Shown here: positions 9,108-18,284 of the stretch, in pieces
How the letters are laid out: every line of letters begins with the position of its first letter
Numbering within the stretch: position 1 is the stretch's first letter
Source of the DNA: DRPN01 sp964599235
Lineage (GTDB): Bacteria > Bacteroidota > Bacteroidia > Bacteroidales > VadinHA17
NCBI GenBank assembly: GCA_964599235.1
Contig: CAZRDX010000017.1
Location: 108,918-172,917 of the forward strand
Length of the DNA: 64,000 nucleotides
Direction: 5' to 3'
Notes under the pieces: generated by a model
What the model was told of the DNA's origin: nothing
The model's database searches: none
Seen by the model: the letters and a program-made list of their open reading frames with translations, nothing else
Translations under genes and position numbers: made by a program

Positions 9108-10232
9108 ATGGAAGAACTGTATATCAAGAAATTATCACTTGTCAACTTCAAGAATTACGAGGAGGTCTCATTGGAGTTCTCACCCCGCATCAACTGTTTT
9201 GTCGGGGACAACGGGATGGGCAAGACGAACCTTTTGGATGCGATCCATTATCTTTCTCTGACCAAGAGCTTTTTCAACAGCGTGGATCAGCAGAACATCC
9301 GTCACGGGCAGGAAGTGTTCGTGATCCAGGGGGAGTTTGTGCGCGGGGAAAGCACCGAGAAGATCTACTGCAGTGTCCGTGCAGGAAGGAAGAAGATCTG
9401 CAAGCGCAACAACAAGGATTACGAGCGGTTCTCCGACCATGTGGGCCTGCTGCCTGTGGTGATGATCTCGCCGGCTGACAGTGCGCTGATCCTCGAGGGC
9501 AGCGAGCAGCGGCGAAGGTTTCTGGACACGGTGATTTCGCTCTATGACCGCCGTTACCTGCAGGCGCTCCTGCGGTACAACAGGGCCCTGCAACAGCGTA
9601 ACAAGCTGCTGAAACAGATCGAGTTCAAGGGTGAGCGCACCTTCGATGAGCTGGAGTTGTGGGATGTCCAGCTCACAGGACCCGGCAAGGAGATCTTCGC
9701 GAAAAGACAGGAAATGGTGGAAAAGCTCGTCCCCGTCTTCCAGAGTTACTACGACGAGATCTCCGGAGGGCGCGAGCGCATCGGACTGGAATACCGTTCC
9801 CAGCTACAGGAAAAGCGGTTCGAGGAACTTCTCGCAGCCAACAGGGAAAAAGACCGTGTGCTGCAATACACTACGGCCGGCATCCACAAGGATGACCTGG
9901 TGATGACCCTTGACGGCCATCCCATCAAGAAAGTAGGGTCACAGGGCCAGCAAAAGACCTTCCTGGTAGCTCTCAAGTTCGCCAAGTTCGGCTTCATACG
10001 CGACCTCAAAGGGATCAAACCCATCTTGCTGCTTGACGATATTTTTGATAAATTTGATGCGAACAGGGTCTATCAGATCATCCGTCTTGTGGCCCGCCAC
10101 GAGTTCGGGCAGATCTTCATCACCGACACCGATGCTGACCATCTGAAAGGGATCCTGAAAGAACTTGACACCGACCACCGCATCTTCCGTATCGACGGGA
10201 AGGTGACGGTCATGACACAGGAGAAAGAATGA
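9108..10232 (+). CDS. recF: DNA replication and repair protein RecF
   Basis: A 374-residue SMC-like ATPase that loads RecA at gapped DNA with RecO and RecR. Walker A GDNGMGKTN is near residue 31, the signature SQGQQKT near 284 and Walker B ILLLDDIFDKFD near 307; the N-terminal IKKLSLVNFKNYEEVSLEF is typical. The ATG at 9108 is preferred over the in-frame TTG at 9081 because the latter lies inside the promoter element. It overlaps the DUF721 gene by 4 bp, a common Bacteroidetes pairing. Confidence 0.96.
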   Translation: MEELYIKKLSLVNFKNYEEVSLEFSPRINCFVGDNGMGKTNLLDAIHYLSLTKSFFNSVDQQNIRHGQEVFVIQGEFVRGESTEKIYCSVRAGRKKICKRNNKDYERFSDHVGLLPVVMISPADSALILEGSEQRRRFLDTVISLYDRRYLQALLRYNRALQQRNKLLKQIEFKGERTFDELELWDVQLTGPGKEIFAKRQEMVEKLVPVFQSYYDEISGGRERIGLEYRSQLQEKRFEELLAANREKDRVLQYTTAGIHKDDLVMTLDGHPIKKVGSQGQQKTFLVALKFAKFGFIRDLKGIKPILLLDDIFDKFDANRVYQIIRLVARHEFGQIFITDTDADHLKGILKELDTDHRIFRIDGKVTVMTQEKE

Positions 10233-10519
10233 GACGATCGAACACGGAACGACTGAGTGAGGTGATACGGGAGTACCTTCGCCAACTGCAGCTGGACCGC
10301 AGGCTCAAGGAGGTCCATACGGCCGGGCAATGGGAGGAGGTGGTCGGCACGATCATCGCCTCCAAGACCGATAAGGTCACTGTCCGCGACGGGGTGATGT
10401 ATGTTCATATCCGTTCATCGGTGGTAAAGAACGAACTGATGATGATCCGCAACGAGCTGGTCAGGGCCCTCAACGACCGGGCCGGCGAGGAGATCATCAA
10501 GGAGATCGTGTTCCGGTAA
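10229..10519 (+). CDS. DUF721 (DciA-like) protein
   Basis: A 96-residue basic protein of the DUF721 family. The core W-x2-V-x-G (WEEVVGTIIASKT) and the following DGVMYVHIRSSVVKNELM strand-helix element are the family signature. DUF721 includes DciA, the ancestral bacterial replicative-helicase operator, so a role in replication initiation or helicase loading is plausible; Bacteroidetes members have been little studied. Its ATGA overlap with recF indicates translational coupling. Confidence 0.85.
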   Translation: MRRSNTERLSEVIREYLRQLQLDRRLKEVHTAGQWEEVVGTIIASKTDKVTVRDGVMYVHIRSSVVKNELMMIRNELVRALNDRAGEEIIKEIVFR

Positions 10520-10546
10520 AAAAGATGTTCATCTAAAAAGGAAAGA

Positions 10547-11611
10547 ATGGTACGTAACTCACTCTGGCTGGCCGGGTTGTTCCTTGTGGTATTTTTCCTG
10601 CCGTTGCAGGCCAAGGACCCGCCTGTTTCCCTGACCGTGATGTTCTACAATGTGGAGAACCTTTTCGACACGATCGACGATCCTGCCACCCATGACGAGG
10701 ATTTCACCCCTGCCGGGGAAAAGAAATGGGATGAGGCAAGGTACCGCAAGAAACTGGAAGATCTGGCCAGGGTGATCGGTTCGGTGGTGCCCAAGGGTCA
10801 TCCGGTACTGGTAGGTCTCTGCGAGGTGGAGAACAGGCAGGTGGTGGAAGATCTGGCCGGAACGGGACGACTGAAAAGGGCCGGATACCGGGTGATCCAT
10901 GAGGAGAGCCCCGACCGTCGTGGCATCGACGTGGCCCTGATGTACGATCCGCAACAGTTCCGTTATCTCTCCCACCGGACGCTGCCGATCCGCTTTCCCC
11001 GCGACACGACCCGCGTGCGGGACATCCTTTACGTGAAGGGGCGGGCCGATGAGGAGGTGTTGCACCTCTTCATCAACCACTGGAAATCACGCAGCGGCGG
11101 TGAACGGGCCACCGAACAGAAAAGGATCTATTCGGCCGTGGTGCTTCGCCGTGCCGTCGACTCGATCCTCAACTTTGAACCGCAGGCCAAGATCCTCATC
11201 ATGGGCGACTTCAACGACGAACCCACCAACATGAGCATCATGCAGATCCTGATGGCCGCCGACAAAAGGAAGAACATTGGCAGACGGGACCTCTACGATC
11301 TGATGTACGACCAGCACAACCTCCACGATACGGGCACCTACAGTTACAAAGGGCGCTGGCTGATGCTGGACCAGATCATCGTCAGCTATCCTCTGCTGCT
11401 GGACCGTCACGGCTGGCACACCACCTACGACGGGGGGCACATCTTCGCCCGTGAATGGATGCTTTACGACAACCCCAAAGCGGGCAGGAAAGTACCCAAC
11501 CGCACCTATGGCGGTCCGAACTATTTCGGAGGCATCAGTGATCATCTGCCTGTGTATGTCACCCTGCAGCGTGAGCCTGTCACGAAGACGAAAAGGAAGC
11601 GGAAGCACTGA
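10547..11611 (+). CDS. Secreted endonuclease/exonuclease/phosphatase (EEP) family protein
   Basis: A 354-residue protein with a signal peptide (LAGLFLVVFFLPLQAKD) followed by a complete EEP fold. Metal and catalytic motifs are visible: FYNVENLFDT near residue 28, CEVEN, RRGIDVALMY, GDFNDEPTN and SDHLPVYV at the end. The family covers nucleases and phosphodiesterases, so the substrate (extracellular DNA, phospholipid headgroup or nucleotide) is undetermined. It lies 27 bp after the DUF721 gene and is probably co-transcribed with recF; it ends in a basic tail (KTKRKRKH). Confidence 0.85.
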   Translation: MVRNSLWLAGLFLVVFFLPLQAKDPPVSLTVMFYNVENLFDTIDDPATHDEDFTPAGEKKWDEARYRKKLEDLARVIGSVVPKGHPVLVGLCEVENRQVVEDLAGTGRLKRAGYRVIHEESPDRRGIDVALMYDPQQFRYLSHRTLPIRFPRDTTRVRDILYVKGRADEEVLHLFINHWKSRSGGERATEQKRIYSAVVLRRAVDSILNFEPQAKILIMGDFNDEPTNMSIMQILMAADKRKNIGRRDLYDLMYDQHNLHDTGTYSYKGRWLMLDQIIVSYPLLLDRHGWHTTYDGGHIFAREWMLYDNPKAGRKVPNRTYGGPNYFGGISDHLPVYVTLQREPVTKTKRKRKH

Positions 11612-11626
11612 AGGCGCATTGTGCGT

Positions 11627-11636
11627 AAAAGGAGGG
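11627..11636 (+). promoter_or_regulatory. Strong Shine-Dalgarno sequence of uvrB
   Basis: AAAAGGAGGG lies 4 bp before the uvrB ATG. Strong anti-SD complementarity is uncommon in Bacteroidetes, which supports this start and suggests independent, efficient initiation. Confidence 0.6.
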
Positions 11637-11640
11637 TACA

Positions 11641-13704
11641 ATGAGCAAAGGGTTCAGGCTGATCTCGGATTTCGAGCCTACGGGTGACCAGCCCGAGGCG
11701 ATAAGTCAGCTGGTCGAGGGGCTCCGGCAAGGGCGCCGTTACCAGACCCTGTTGGGGGTAACCGGTTCGGGCAAGACCTTCACCATAGCCAACGTCATTG
11801 AGCAGGCGCAGCGGCCGGTACTGGTGCTGAGCCACAACAAGACCCTCGCCGCACAGCTGTACAGCGAGTTCCGGCAGTTCTTCCCCGAAAATGCTGTGGA
11901 ATATTTCGTCTCGTATTACGACTATTACCAGCCGGAGGCTTACCTGCCTGTGACGGACACCTACATCGAGAAAGACCTTTCCATCAACGACGAGATCGAG
12001 AAGCTGCGGCTGAGCACCACCTCCACCCTTCTCTCGGGGCGGCGGGACGTGATCGTGGTCTCCTCGGTCTCCTGCCTTTACGGTATCGGCAACCCGCAGG
12101 ACTTCTATGACCATACGGTCCGTATCCGCCGCGGGGAACAGATGGGGCGCGAGCTGTTCCTGCACCGCCTGGTCGACGCTCTCTATTCACGCAATGAGCA
12201 GGAGTTCCCACGGGGTACTTTCCGTGTGCGGGGCGACACGGTGGACGTCCATCTGGCCTACGGCGATATGGCCTATCACGTCGTTTTCTGGGGTGACGAG
12301 ATCGAAGAGATCGAGGCTTTCGACCCTTTCAACGGCTACCCGCTCGAAAAGACCGAAGAACTCACCATCTTCCCTGCCAACATCTTCATCACCTCCAAGT
12401 CGAGGATGGAAGAAGCGCTCTTCAAGATCCAGCAGGATATGGAGGCCCAGGTGGCTTTTTTCGAGGAGCTGGGCAAGTATGATGAGGCCAAAAGGCTGCG
12501 GCAGAGGGTGAGCTATGATGTGGAGATGATCCGTGAGCTGGGCTACTGCAGCGGCATCGAGAACTATTCCAGGTATTTCGACGGACGGCCTCCCGGCACC
12601 CGTCCTTTCTGTCTGCTGGACTATTTCCCGGAAGATTTCATCACCATCATCGATGAGAGTCATGTGACCATTCCCCAGATCCGTGCGATGTACGGGGGCG
12701 ACCATTCTCGCAAGCAGGTGCTGGTGGACTACGGTTTCCGGCTTCCGGCCGCCATCGACAACAGGCCGCTGAAATTCGAGGAATTCGAAGAGCTCACGGG
12801 ACAGATGATCTTTGTGAGTGCCACGCCGGCGGAATATGAACTGGAGAAATCGGAGGGGATCATTGTGGAGCAGGTGATCCGTCCCACCGGCCTTCCCGAT
12901 CCCGTGATCGAGGTGCGTCCCACCCACAACCAGATCGACGATCTGATCGCCGAGATACGTCGCCGTACGGCGCGTGACGAGCGGGTACTGGTGACCACCC
13001 TCACCAAACGGATGGCGGAGGAACTGACCGCATACCTCCTGCGGCTGGATATCCGCACCCGTTACATCCATTCGGAGGTGGACACCCTGGAAAGGGTGGA
13101 GATCATGGACGGTCTGCGCCAGGGCACTTTTGATGTGCTGGTGGGGGTCAACCTGTTGCGTGAGGGGCTGGATCTTCCCGAAGTGTCCCTGGTGGCAATC
13201 CTGGACGCCGACAAGGAAGGTTTCCTGCGTTCGGAGAGGTCGCTCACCCAGACGGCCGGCCGTGCCGCACGTAACCTGAACGGCATGGTGATCATGTATG
13301 CCGACAAGGTGACCGAGGCGATGCAGAAGACCATCGACGAGACCAACAGGCGCCGCGAGAAACAGCTGCGCTACAACCGGGAGATGGGCATCACCCCCAG
13401 ACAGGTGGTCAAAAGCGGCAGCAGCATCATGGACGGCATCCAGAGCAAGACGGGAAAGAAGGTATACCTGGAGAAGGAGCAGATCGATGTGGCAGCCGAT
13501 CCGGTGGTGCGTTACCTGGACAGGAAGGGGCTGGAGCAGGCCATCCGCAAGGCGCGGAAGTCGATGGAGGAAGCTGCCGCGCGGCTTGATTTCATCGAGG
13601 CGGCACGTTACCGCGACGAGATGGAAGAGCTGCAGAAGATGCTGGAAGGAACCTTCCCCCCCTCCCGCAAGGGGAAGTCCTCCGGGAAGCACAGGCAACG
13701 TTAA
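11641..13704 (+). CDS. uvrB: Excinuclease ABC subunit B
   Basis: The 687-residue damage-verifying helicase-like subunit of nucleotide excision repair. Walker A GVTGSGKTF is at residues 39-47, the beta-hairpin region YYDYYQPEAYLP is near 96, and helicase motifs DESHVTIPQ, VDYGFRLPAA, LLREGLDLPEVSLVAILDADKEGFLRS and QTAGRAARN follow in order. A C-terminal UVR domain (residues ~630-665, ARLDFIEAARYRDEM) for UvrC contact is present. Length is normal. A basic tail rich in Lys and Ser closes the protein. The gene is convergent with rpoD and they share a hairpin terminator. Confidence 0.98.
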   Translation: MSKGFRLISDFEPTGDQPEAISQLVEGLRQGRRYQTLLGVTGSGKTFTIANVIEQAQRPVLVLSHNKTLAAQLYSEFRQFFPENAVEYFVSYYDYYQPEAYLPVTDTYIEKDLSINDEIEKLRLSTTSTLLSGRRDVIVVSSVSCLYGIGNPQDFYDHTVRIRRGEQMGRELFLHRLVDALYSRNEQEFPRGTFRVRGDTVDVHLAYGDMAYHVVFWGDEIEEIEAFDPFNGYPLEKTEELTIFPANIFITSKSRMEEALFKIQQDMEAQVAFFEELGKYDEAKRLRQRVSYDVEMIRELGYCSGIENYSRYFDGRPPGTRPFCLLDYFPEDFITIIDESHVTIPQIRAMYGGDHSRKQVLVDYGFRLPAAIDNRPLKFEEFEELTGQMIFVSATPAEYELEKSEGIIVEQVIRPTGLPDPVIEVRPTHNQIDDLIAEIRRRTARDERVLVTTLTKRMAEELTAYLLRLDIRTRYIHSEVDTLERVEIMDGLRQGTFDVLVGVNLLREGLDLPEVSLVAILDADKEGFLRSERSLTQTAGRAARNLNGMVIMYADKVTEAMQKTIDETNRRREKQLRYNREMGITPRQVVKSGSSIMDGIQSKTGKKVYLEKEQIDVAADPVVRYLDRKGLEQAIRKARKSMEEAAARLDFIEAARYRDEMEELQKMLEGTFPPSRKGKSSGKHRQR

Positions 13705-13716
13705 CGCCAACAGGGC

Positions 13717-13746
13717 AAAAAAAAGCCCCTGCATCGTTGCAGGGGC
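13717..13746 (-). terminator. Rho-independent terminator between uvrB and rpoD
   Basis: A perfect 9-bp stem GCCCCTGCA/TGCAGGGGC (13725-13733 and 13738-13746) with loop TCGT. On the minus strand it is followed by eight T (complement of the A run at 13717-13724), making it a canonical terminator for rpoD. On the plus strand a weaker T-rich stretch begins about 12 bp beyond the stem, so it may also serve uvrB. Confidence 0.85.
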
Positions 13747-13772
13747 CTGTATATCCGATTTTTTCGTCGCTT

Positions 13773-14633
13773 CTAACCCAGATAGGATTTCAGCAGTTTG
13801 CTGCGTGAGGTGTGACGCAGACGCCGGATGGCCTTCTCCTTGATCTGGCGCACCCTCTCGCGTGTCAGACCGAACTTCTCCCCGATCTCTTCGAGGGTCA
13901 TCTCCTGCACACCGATACCGAAGAAGAGCTTGATGATGTCCTTCTCCCGTTCGGTAAGCGTTGCCAGAGCGCGTTCGATCTCGCGGGTGAGGGACTCGTT
14001 CATCAGGTTCTTGTCGGCATTGGGCGAGTCGTTGTTGGGCAGCACGTCGAGGAGGCTGTTGTCCTCGCCTTCGACGAAAGGTGCGTCGACAGAGACGTGT
14101 CTGCCGGAGACACGCAGGGTATCGGAGACCTTCTCTTTAGGAAGGTCGAGGGCTTCCGCCAGTTCCTCGGTGGTAGGGGTACGTTCGTACTCCTGTTCGA
14201 ACCTTGAGAAGGCCTTGTTGATCTTGTTGAGCGACCCGACCTGGTTGAGCGGCAGACGCACGATGCGCGACTGCTCGGCCAGGGCCTGCAGGATCGACTG
14301 GCGGATCCACCAGACGGCATAAGAGATGAACTTGAAACCGCGCGTCTCATCGAATTTCTCGGCGGCTTTGATCAGGCCCAGGTTGCCCTCGTTGATCAGG
14401 TCGGGCAGACTCAGACCCTGGTTCTGGTACTGTTTGGCCACCGACACGACAAAACGCAGGTTGGCCCTGGTCAGTTTCTCAAGGGCTTCACGGTCGCCTT
14501 TCTTGATACGCTGCGCCAGTTCCACCTCCTCTTCCACGCTGATCAGTTCCTCTTTCCCGATCTCCTGAAGGTACTTGTCCAGCGATGCACTTTCCCTGTT
14601 CGTGATCGATTTTGTGATCTTCAGTTGTCTCAT
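13773..14633 (-). CDS. rpoD: Primary sigma factor, RpoD/SigA
   Basis: A 286-residue sigma-70 protein, the length typical of the Bacteroidetes housekeeping sigma factor, which lacks most of region 1.1 and the non-conserved region. Region 1.2 (SLDKYLQEIGKEELIS) and region 2 (LPDLINEGNLGLIKAAEKFDETRGFKF, then YAVWWIRQSI) precede region 3. Region 4 (LTEREKDIIKLFFGI, then TLEEIGEKFGLTRERVRQIKEKAIRRL) closes the protein. It reads the unusual -33/-7 promoters (TTTG/TAnnTTTG) seen repeatedly in this window. Its own gene has such a promoter 22 bp upstream and a strong terminator downstream, so it is monocistronic. Confidence 0.96.
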   Translation of the reverse strand: MRQLKITKSITNRESASLDKYLQEIGKEELISVEEEVELAQRIKKGDREALEKLTRANLRFVVSVAKQYQNQGLSLPDLINEGNLGLIKAAEKFDETRGFKFISYAVWWIRQSILQALAEQSRIVRLPLNQVGSLNKINKAFSRFEQEYERTPTTEELAEALDLPKEKVSDTLRVSGRHVSVDAPFVEGEDNSLLDVLPNNDSPNADKNLMNESLTREIERALATLTEREKDIIKLFFGIGVQEMTLEEIGEKFGLTRERVRQIKEKAIRRLRHTSRSKLLKSYLG

Positions 14634-14655
14634 AGTTATCCCCCGAAATTTGGTA

Positions 14656-14686
14656 CAAAATTACGCCTTTAAAATGTTTTTCACAA
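14656..14686 (-). promoter_or_regulatory. rpoD promoter, -33 TTG and -7 TAATTTTG
   Basis: On the minus strand the -7 element TAATTTTG occupies 14663-14656 and a TTG at 14686-14684 lies 20 bp upstream of it, matching Bacteroidetes promoter geometry. The start codon follows 22 bp after the -7 box. Confidence 0.65.
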
Positions 14687-14758
14687 GTTTGCAGGGCAGG
14701 ATGCGGGCGGGAAGATCTGCCCGGCTCCATGCCCTGTAAACGTTTTTTATTTTTTCAT

Positions 14759-16231
14759 TCAGCCACGGAATTCATAGCTGAAGTATGTACCGTCGCTCTG
14801 GATCCCTTCGATGGCGCGGATCCTTTCGGCTCCGCCGGCCAGGATACGTGCCACATCCTCAGGCGTTCTGACCTCCTCGCCATTGATGCTGAGGATGATG
14901 TATCCTTTGCGGATCCCGATGTCCATGAACTTGCCCGGTTTGATATCGGTCACTCTTACACCGTAATCGATGTGCAGATGATCCCTTTCCCGTCGTGTAA
15001 GGGGCTCAAAACGTGCACCATCGACATATCCGGCAGCTTTGATAAGCTCGGTACTTCCCTGACTGTTACGTAAGACAGCTACAATTTGTTTCGTTTTACC
15101 ATCTCTTTTTACGAGGACATTGACTTTGTCTTTGGGTCGGTAGAGGCTGAGTTCCTCTTTCAGTTCAGCCAGGGAGTTGACTTTCTTGCCGTTGATGGCC
15201 AGGATAATGTCTCCTTTGCGGATCCCGGCCTCTTCGGCTGCCCCTCCGGGCACAAGCCCTTCGACATAGACTCCTTCGATCTTGTCGAGGTGTTTTTCTT
15301 TGGCCACTTCAGCATCGATATCCAGTACCTGGACGCCCAGGTAAGCCCGTTGCACCTGGCCGTATTTTTCGATATCCTCCACCACTTTCTTGACGATGTC
15401 GGCAGGGATAGCGAACGAATATCCGGTATATCCACCTGTGGGTGAGATGATGGCGGAGTTGATGCCGATGAGTTCGCCGCGCAGGTTCACCAGGGCACCG
15501 CCCGAGTTGCCCGGGTTGAGTGCGGCATCGGTCTGCAGGTACGACTCGATCTTATACTCCTTGTTGCCAATGATCCCAAGGTTGCGACCTTTGGCGCTGA
15601 TGATACCCGCGGTGACCGTAGATGTAAGGTTGAAAGGGTTCCCGATGGCGAGGACCCAGTCACCGAGTCTGACCTGGTTGACATCCCCGAAGCGCAGATA
15701 AGGAAGATCTTTGGCTTTGATCTTCAGCAGGGCCAGGTCGGTAGGCGGATCGACCCCCACCAGCTCGGCCTTGAAAGTACGTTTATCGTCCAGGGTCACC
15801 TGGATACGATGGGCATCCTTGATCACATGGTAGTTGGTGACGATATAACCATCAGGAGAGAGGATCACTCCCGACCCGAAACCCAGGACGGCCTGTTTGG
15901 GCGGCATTCCTCGGTCGCCAAAAAAGAAATAGTAAAAAGGATTGGCGGCATAAGTTTCCACCTCGGTCTCGGTTTTCACGTGCACCACGGCTTTCACTCC
16001 CGTCTCGGCAGCGGTATTGAACTGCGACTCCACTGCGGAGGCCAGAGTCCCTTTCTCCGGCAGATTAACATAATGGACAGGCTGTTGAGCCTGCGAAATA
16101 CTGCCGGTCATATCTTTCCCCTCGATCCTGTCAGCCGCTCCGCCATGCATGAACAGATAGATCAATACAATCCCCGTCACACCTCCCAGGAAGCCCGTCA
16201 GCAGCGTTGCAAAGAATCTTTTCGTTTTCAT
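14759..16231 (-). CDS. HtrA/DegP-family serine protease with two PDZ domains
   Basis: A 490-residue periplasmic protease/chaperone (Do family). An N-terminal hydrophobic segment (LLTGFLGGVTGIVLIYLFMHG) acts as a signal or anchor. The triad is intact: His135 in TNYHVIKDA, Asp165 in PTDLALLKI and Ser243 in NPGNSGGALVN. Two PDZ domains follow (about residues 290-385 and 400-485; GIRKGDIILAINGKKV and GIRKGYIILSINGEEV). The role is degradation or refolding of misfolded envelope proteins. It is transcribed alone from the 180-bp region shared with dapF. Confidence 0.94.
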   Translation of the reverse strand: MKTKRFFATLLTGFLGGVTGIVLIYLFMHGGAADRIEGKDMTGSISQAQQPVHYVNLPEKGTLASAVESQFNTAAETGVKAVVHVKTETEVETYAANPFYYFFFGDRGMPPKQAVLGFGSGVILSPDGYIVTNYHVIKDAHRIQVTLDDKRTFKAELVGVDPPTDLALLKIKAKDLPYLRFGDVNQVRLGDWVLAIGNPFNLTSTVTAGIISAKGRNLGIIGNKEYKIESYLQTDAALNPGNSGGALVNLRGELIGINSAIISPTGGYTGYSFAIPADIVKKVVEDIEKYGQVQRAYLGVQVLDIDAEVAKEKHLDKIEGVYVEGLVPGGAAEEAGIRKGDIILAINGKKVNSLAELKEELSLYRPKDKVNVLVKRDGKTKQIVAVLRNSQGSTELIKAAGYVDGARFEPLTRRERDHLHIDYGVRVTDIKPGKFMDIGIRKGYIILSINGEEVRTPEDVARILAGGAERIRAIEGIQSDGTYFSYEFRG

Positions 16232-16410
16232 GATCTGTGTTTTTAAAATTTTAAAGTTGTTTCTTTATGGTTAAATTCGTAGCGTCAGGGTATCAGCAAA
16301 TACTATGCCTGAAAGATACCGCGCCAGAAATACCGGAATGACCCTGTAAATTGATATCCAATTATTTATTGGAAACACACTCTTAACATTATTTAACGAT
16401 TGATGACAGG

Positions 16411-17193
16411 ATGGAGCTTCGTTTCAGTAAATTCGAGGGCACAGGCAATGATTTCGTGATGATCGACAACCGGAGCGGTATTTTTTCTGCGGACCGAAGG
16501 ACGGTGGCCTTCCTTTGTAAACGTCGCAAAGGTGTCGGCGCCGACGGCCTGATCCTGATCGAAGAAAGGGAAGGATATGATTTCGCCATGCGATATTTCA
16601 ATGCCGACGGGGGTGAATCGACGATGTGCGGTAACGGGGGCCGGTGTGCCATTGCCTTTGCCCGTTCTCTTGGTCTATTCGGGGTCCGTACCCGTTTCCT
16701 GGCAGTGGACGGGGAACACGAAGGAAGTCTCACGGAAAGAGGTGTCCGTCTGAAGATGAACCCGGTAAAAGAGATCCGCAGGATCGGTGAGGGATATTTT
16801 CTGGATACCGGTTCTCCTCATTATGTTCTGTTCCGGGACGATCTTGAACAGACCGATGTGGTGAAGGAAGGGAGGGAGTTACGGTACGGGGAGCTCTTCC
16901 GCCCGGCAGGGGCGAACATCAACTTTGTCCGTGTTGAAGGGCCTTCCCGCATCTTCAACCGCACCTATGAACGGGGGGTGGAAGACGAGACCCTCTCCTG
17001 CGGTACGGGCAGCATCGCTGCAGCGCTGGTCACCGCCCATACCCGACAAAATGTCAGCTCTCCCGTCACGGTGGAGACACGGGGGGGTATCCTTCTCGTT
17101 CATTACCGGCAAGGCAAAGAGAACCTATACGAGGACATATGGCTGGAAGGTCCGGCCGAACACGTATTCGACGGAACCATCAACATCCCATAA
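16411..17193 (+). CDS. dapF: Diaminopimelate epimerase
   Basis: A 260-residue cofactor-independent racemase converting LL- to meso-diaminopimelate for lysine and peptidoglycan. Both catalytic cysteines are visible: Cys73 in MCGNGGRCA and Cys197 in ETLSCGTGS. GTGNDFVMID near the N-terminus is also typical. Length is slightly short of the E. coli enzyme but complete. The following S9 peptidase gene starts 11 bp downstream, and lysA and the aspartate kinase are close by on the other strand, giving a loose lysine cluster. Confidence 0.96.
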   Translation: MELRFSKFEGTGNDFVMIDNRSGIFSADRRTVAFLCKRRKGVGADGLILIEEREGYDFAMRYFNADGGESTMCGNGGRCAIAFARSLGLFGVRTRFLAVDGEHEGSLTERGVRLKMNPVKEIRRIGEGYFLDTGSPHYVLFRDDLEQTDVVKEGRELRYGELFRPAGANINFVRVEGPSRIFNRTYERGVEDETLSCGTGSIAAALVTAHTRQNVSSPVTVETRGGILLVHYRQGKENLYEDIWLEGPAEHVFDGTINIP

Positions 17194-17204
17194 AACAAAA
17201 GATC

Positions 17205-18284
17205 ATGAAACGTTTTTCTTTCCTTGTTCTGGTCACTTTTCTTCTTTTGCCACTCAGCATGAGTGCCCAGAAAGATGAAACGGTCCGGCTTCGCGAGGAG
17301 GTGGATCGGGATTTTGAACGACTGCGTCACCGTCTGGATGAACTGGAGAAAAGTATCGATGACATCCTCTGGTATCACAAGGTGGGGGACGTGGCGTTCA
17401 TCGACAAGGTATACATTTACGGTCCCCCCCTGGCACACGAGAAAAACCCCACCGCCCAGGGAGCGGGCAATCCTGTCAAGTTCAGGGCCTACATCTTCAT
17501 CCCGAAAGGGATAGACACTTCGAAGAAATATCCTTTGCTGGTCTTCCCGCACGGAGGTGTCCACAGCAACTTCACCACCTATTACGCCCATATCATCCGC
17601 GAACTGATGTACCAGCAGTACATTGTGGTCGCACCGGAATACCGGGGGAGCACGGGTTACGGAGAATCTTTCTACAAAAAGATCGATTACGGCGGACGGG
17701 AGATCGAGGATGTGGATTACAGTCGTCAGTTCATGCTTGACAATTATCAGATCGTCGACAGGAAAAAGGTGGGGATCCTGGGTTGGAGCCACGGTGGGCT
17801 GATCACGCTCATGAACCTTTTTGATCACCCCGATCATTACAAGGCGGGATACGCCGGTGTGCCCGTGAGTGATCTGATCGCGAGGATGGGTTACAAGACC
17901 CAGTCATACCGTGACCTTTACTCTGCGGATTACCATATCGGGAAGACAGCCTATGAGGATGTCAATGAATACAGGCGGCGTTCGCCGGCCTGGAATGCCG
18001 AGAAGCTGAAAACGCCGCTGCTGATCCACACCAACACCAACGATGCCGACGTGAATGTCTTGGAGGTGGAACATCTCATCCAGGCTCTCAAGGCTGCGGA
18101 CAAACAGTTTGAGTACAAGATCTATCAGGATGTGCCGGGGGGACATTCCTTCAACAGGATGGACACGAAGGAGGCGAAGGAAAGCCGTGTGGAGATCTAC
18201 CGTTTCCTGGCAAGGTACCTTCATCCGCCCCGTCCGATCACCAACGTGAAGGAGTTGCAGAAAGCGGCCTATGTATATCCGTGA
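17205..18284 (+). CDS. Secreted S9-family (prolyl oligopeptidase-like) peptidase
   Basis: A 359-residue alpha/beta hydrolase exported by the signal peptide MKRFSFLVLVTFLLLPLSMSAQ. The start at 17205 is chosen because it begins this signal peptide. The nucleophile is Ser195 in GWSHGG, followed by Asp280 in NDADVN and His314 in PGGHSF; the oxyanion region EYRGSTGYG is typical of family S9. The beta-propeller of classic oligopeptidases is missing and replaced by a ~90-residue coiled N-terminal segment, so it is a catalytic-domain-only member. It ends exactly at the stop of the convergent lysA gene. Confidence 0.86.
   Translation: MKRFSFLVLVTFLLLPLSMSAQKDETVRLREEVDRDFERLRHRLDELEKSIDDILWYHKVGDVAFIDKVYIYGPPLAHEKNPTAQGAGNPVKFRAYIFIPKGIDTSKKYPLLVFPHGGVHSNFTTYYAHIIRELMYQQYIVVAPEYRGSTGYGESFYKKIDYGGREIEDVDYSRQFMLDNYQIVDRKKVGILGWSHGGLITLMNLFDHPDHYKAGYAGVPVSDLIARMGYKTQSYRDLYSADYHIGKTAYEDVNEYRRRSPAWNAEKLKTPLLIHTNTNDADVNVLEVEHLIQALKAADKQFEYKIYQDVPGGHSFNRMDTKEAKESRVEIYRFLARYLHPPRPITNVKELQKAAYVYP

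Noticed and set aside
12187..13734. 515-codon minus-strand frame opposite uvrB
   Set aside because: Antisense of a complete, highly conserved UvrB; no independent domain or promoter.
16357..16373. TCCAAT-N5-ATTGGA inverted repeat upstream of dapF
   Set aside because: Only 6-bp arms in an AT-rich stretch without a matching -7 element; could easily be chance.
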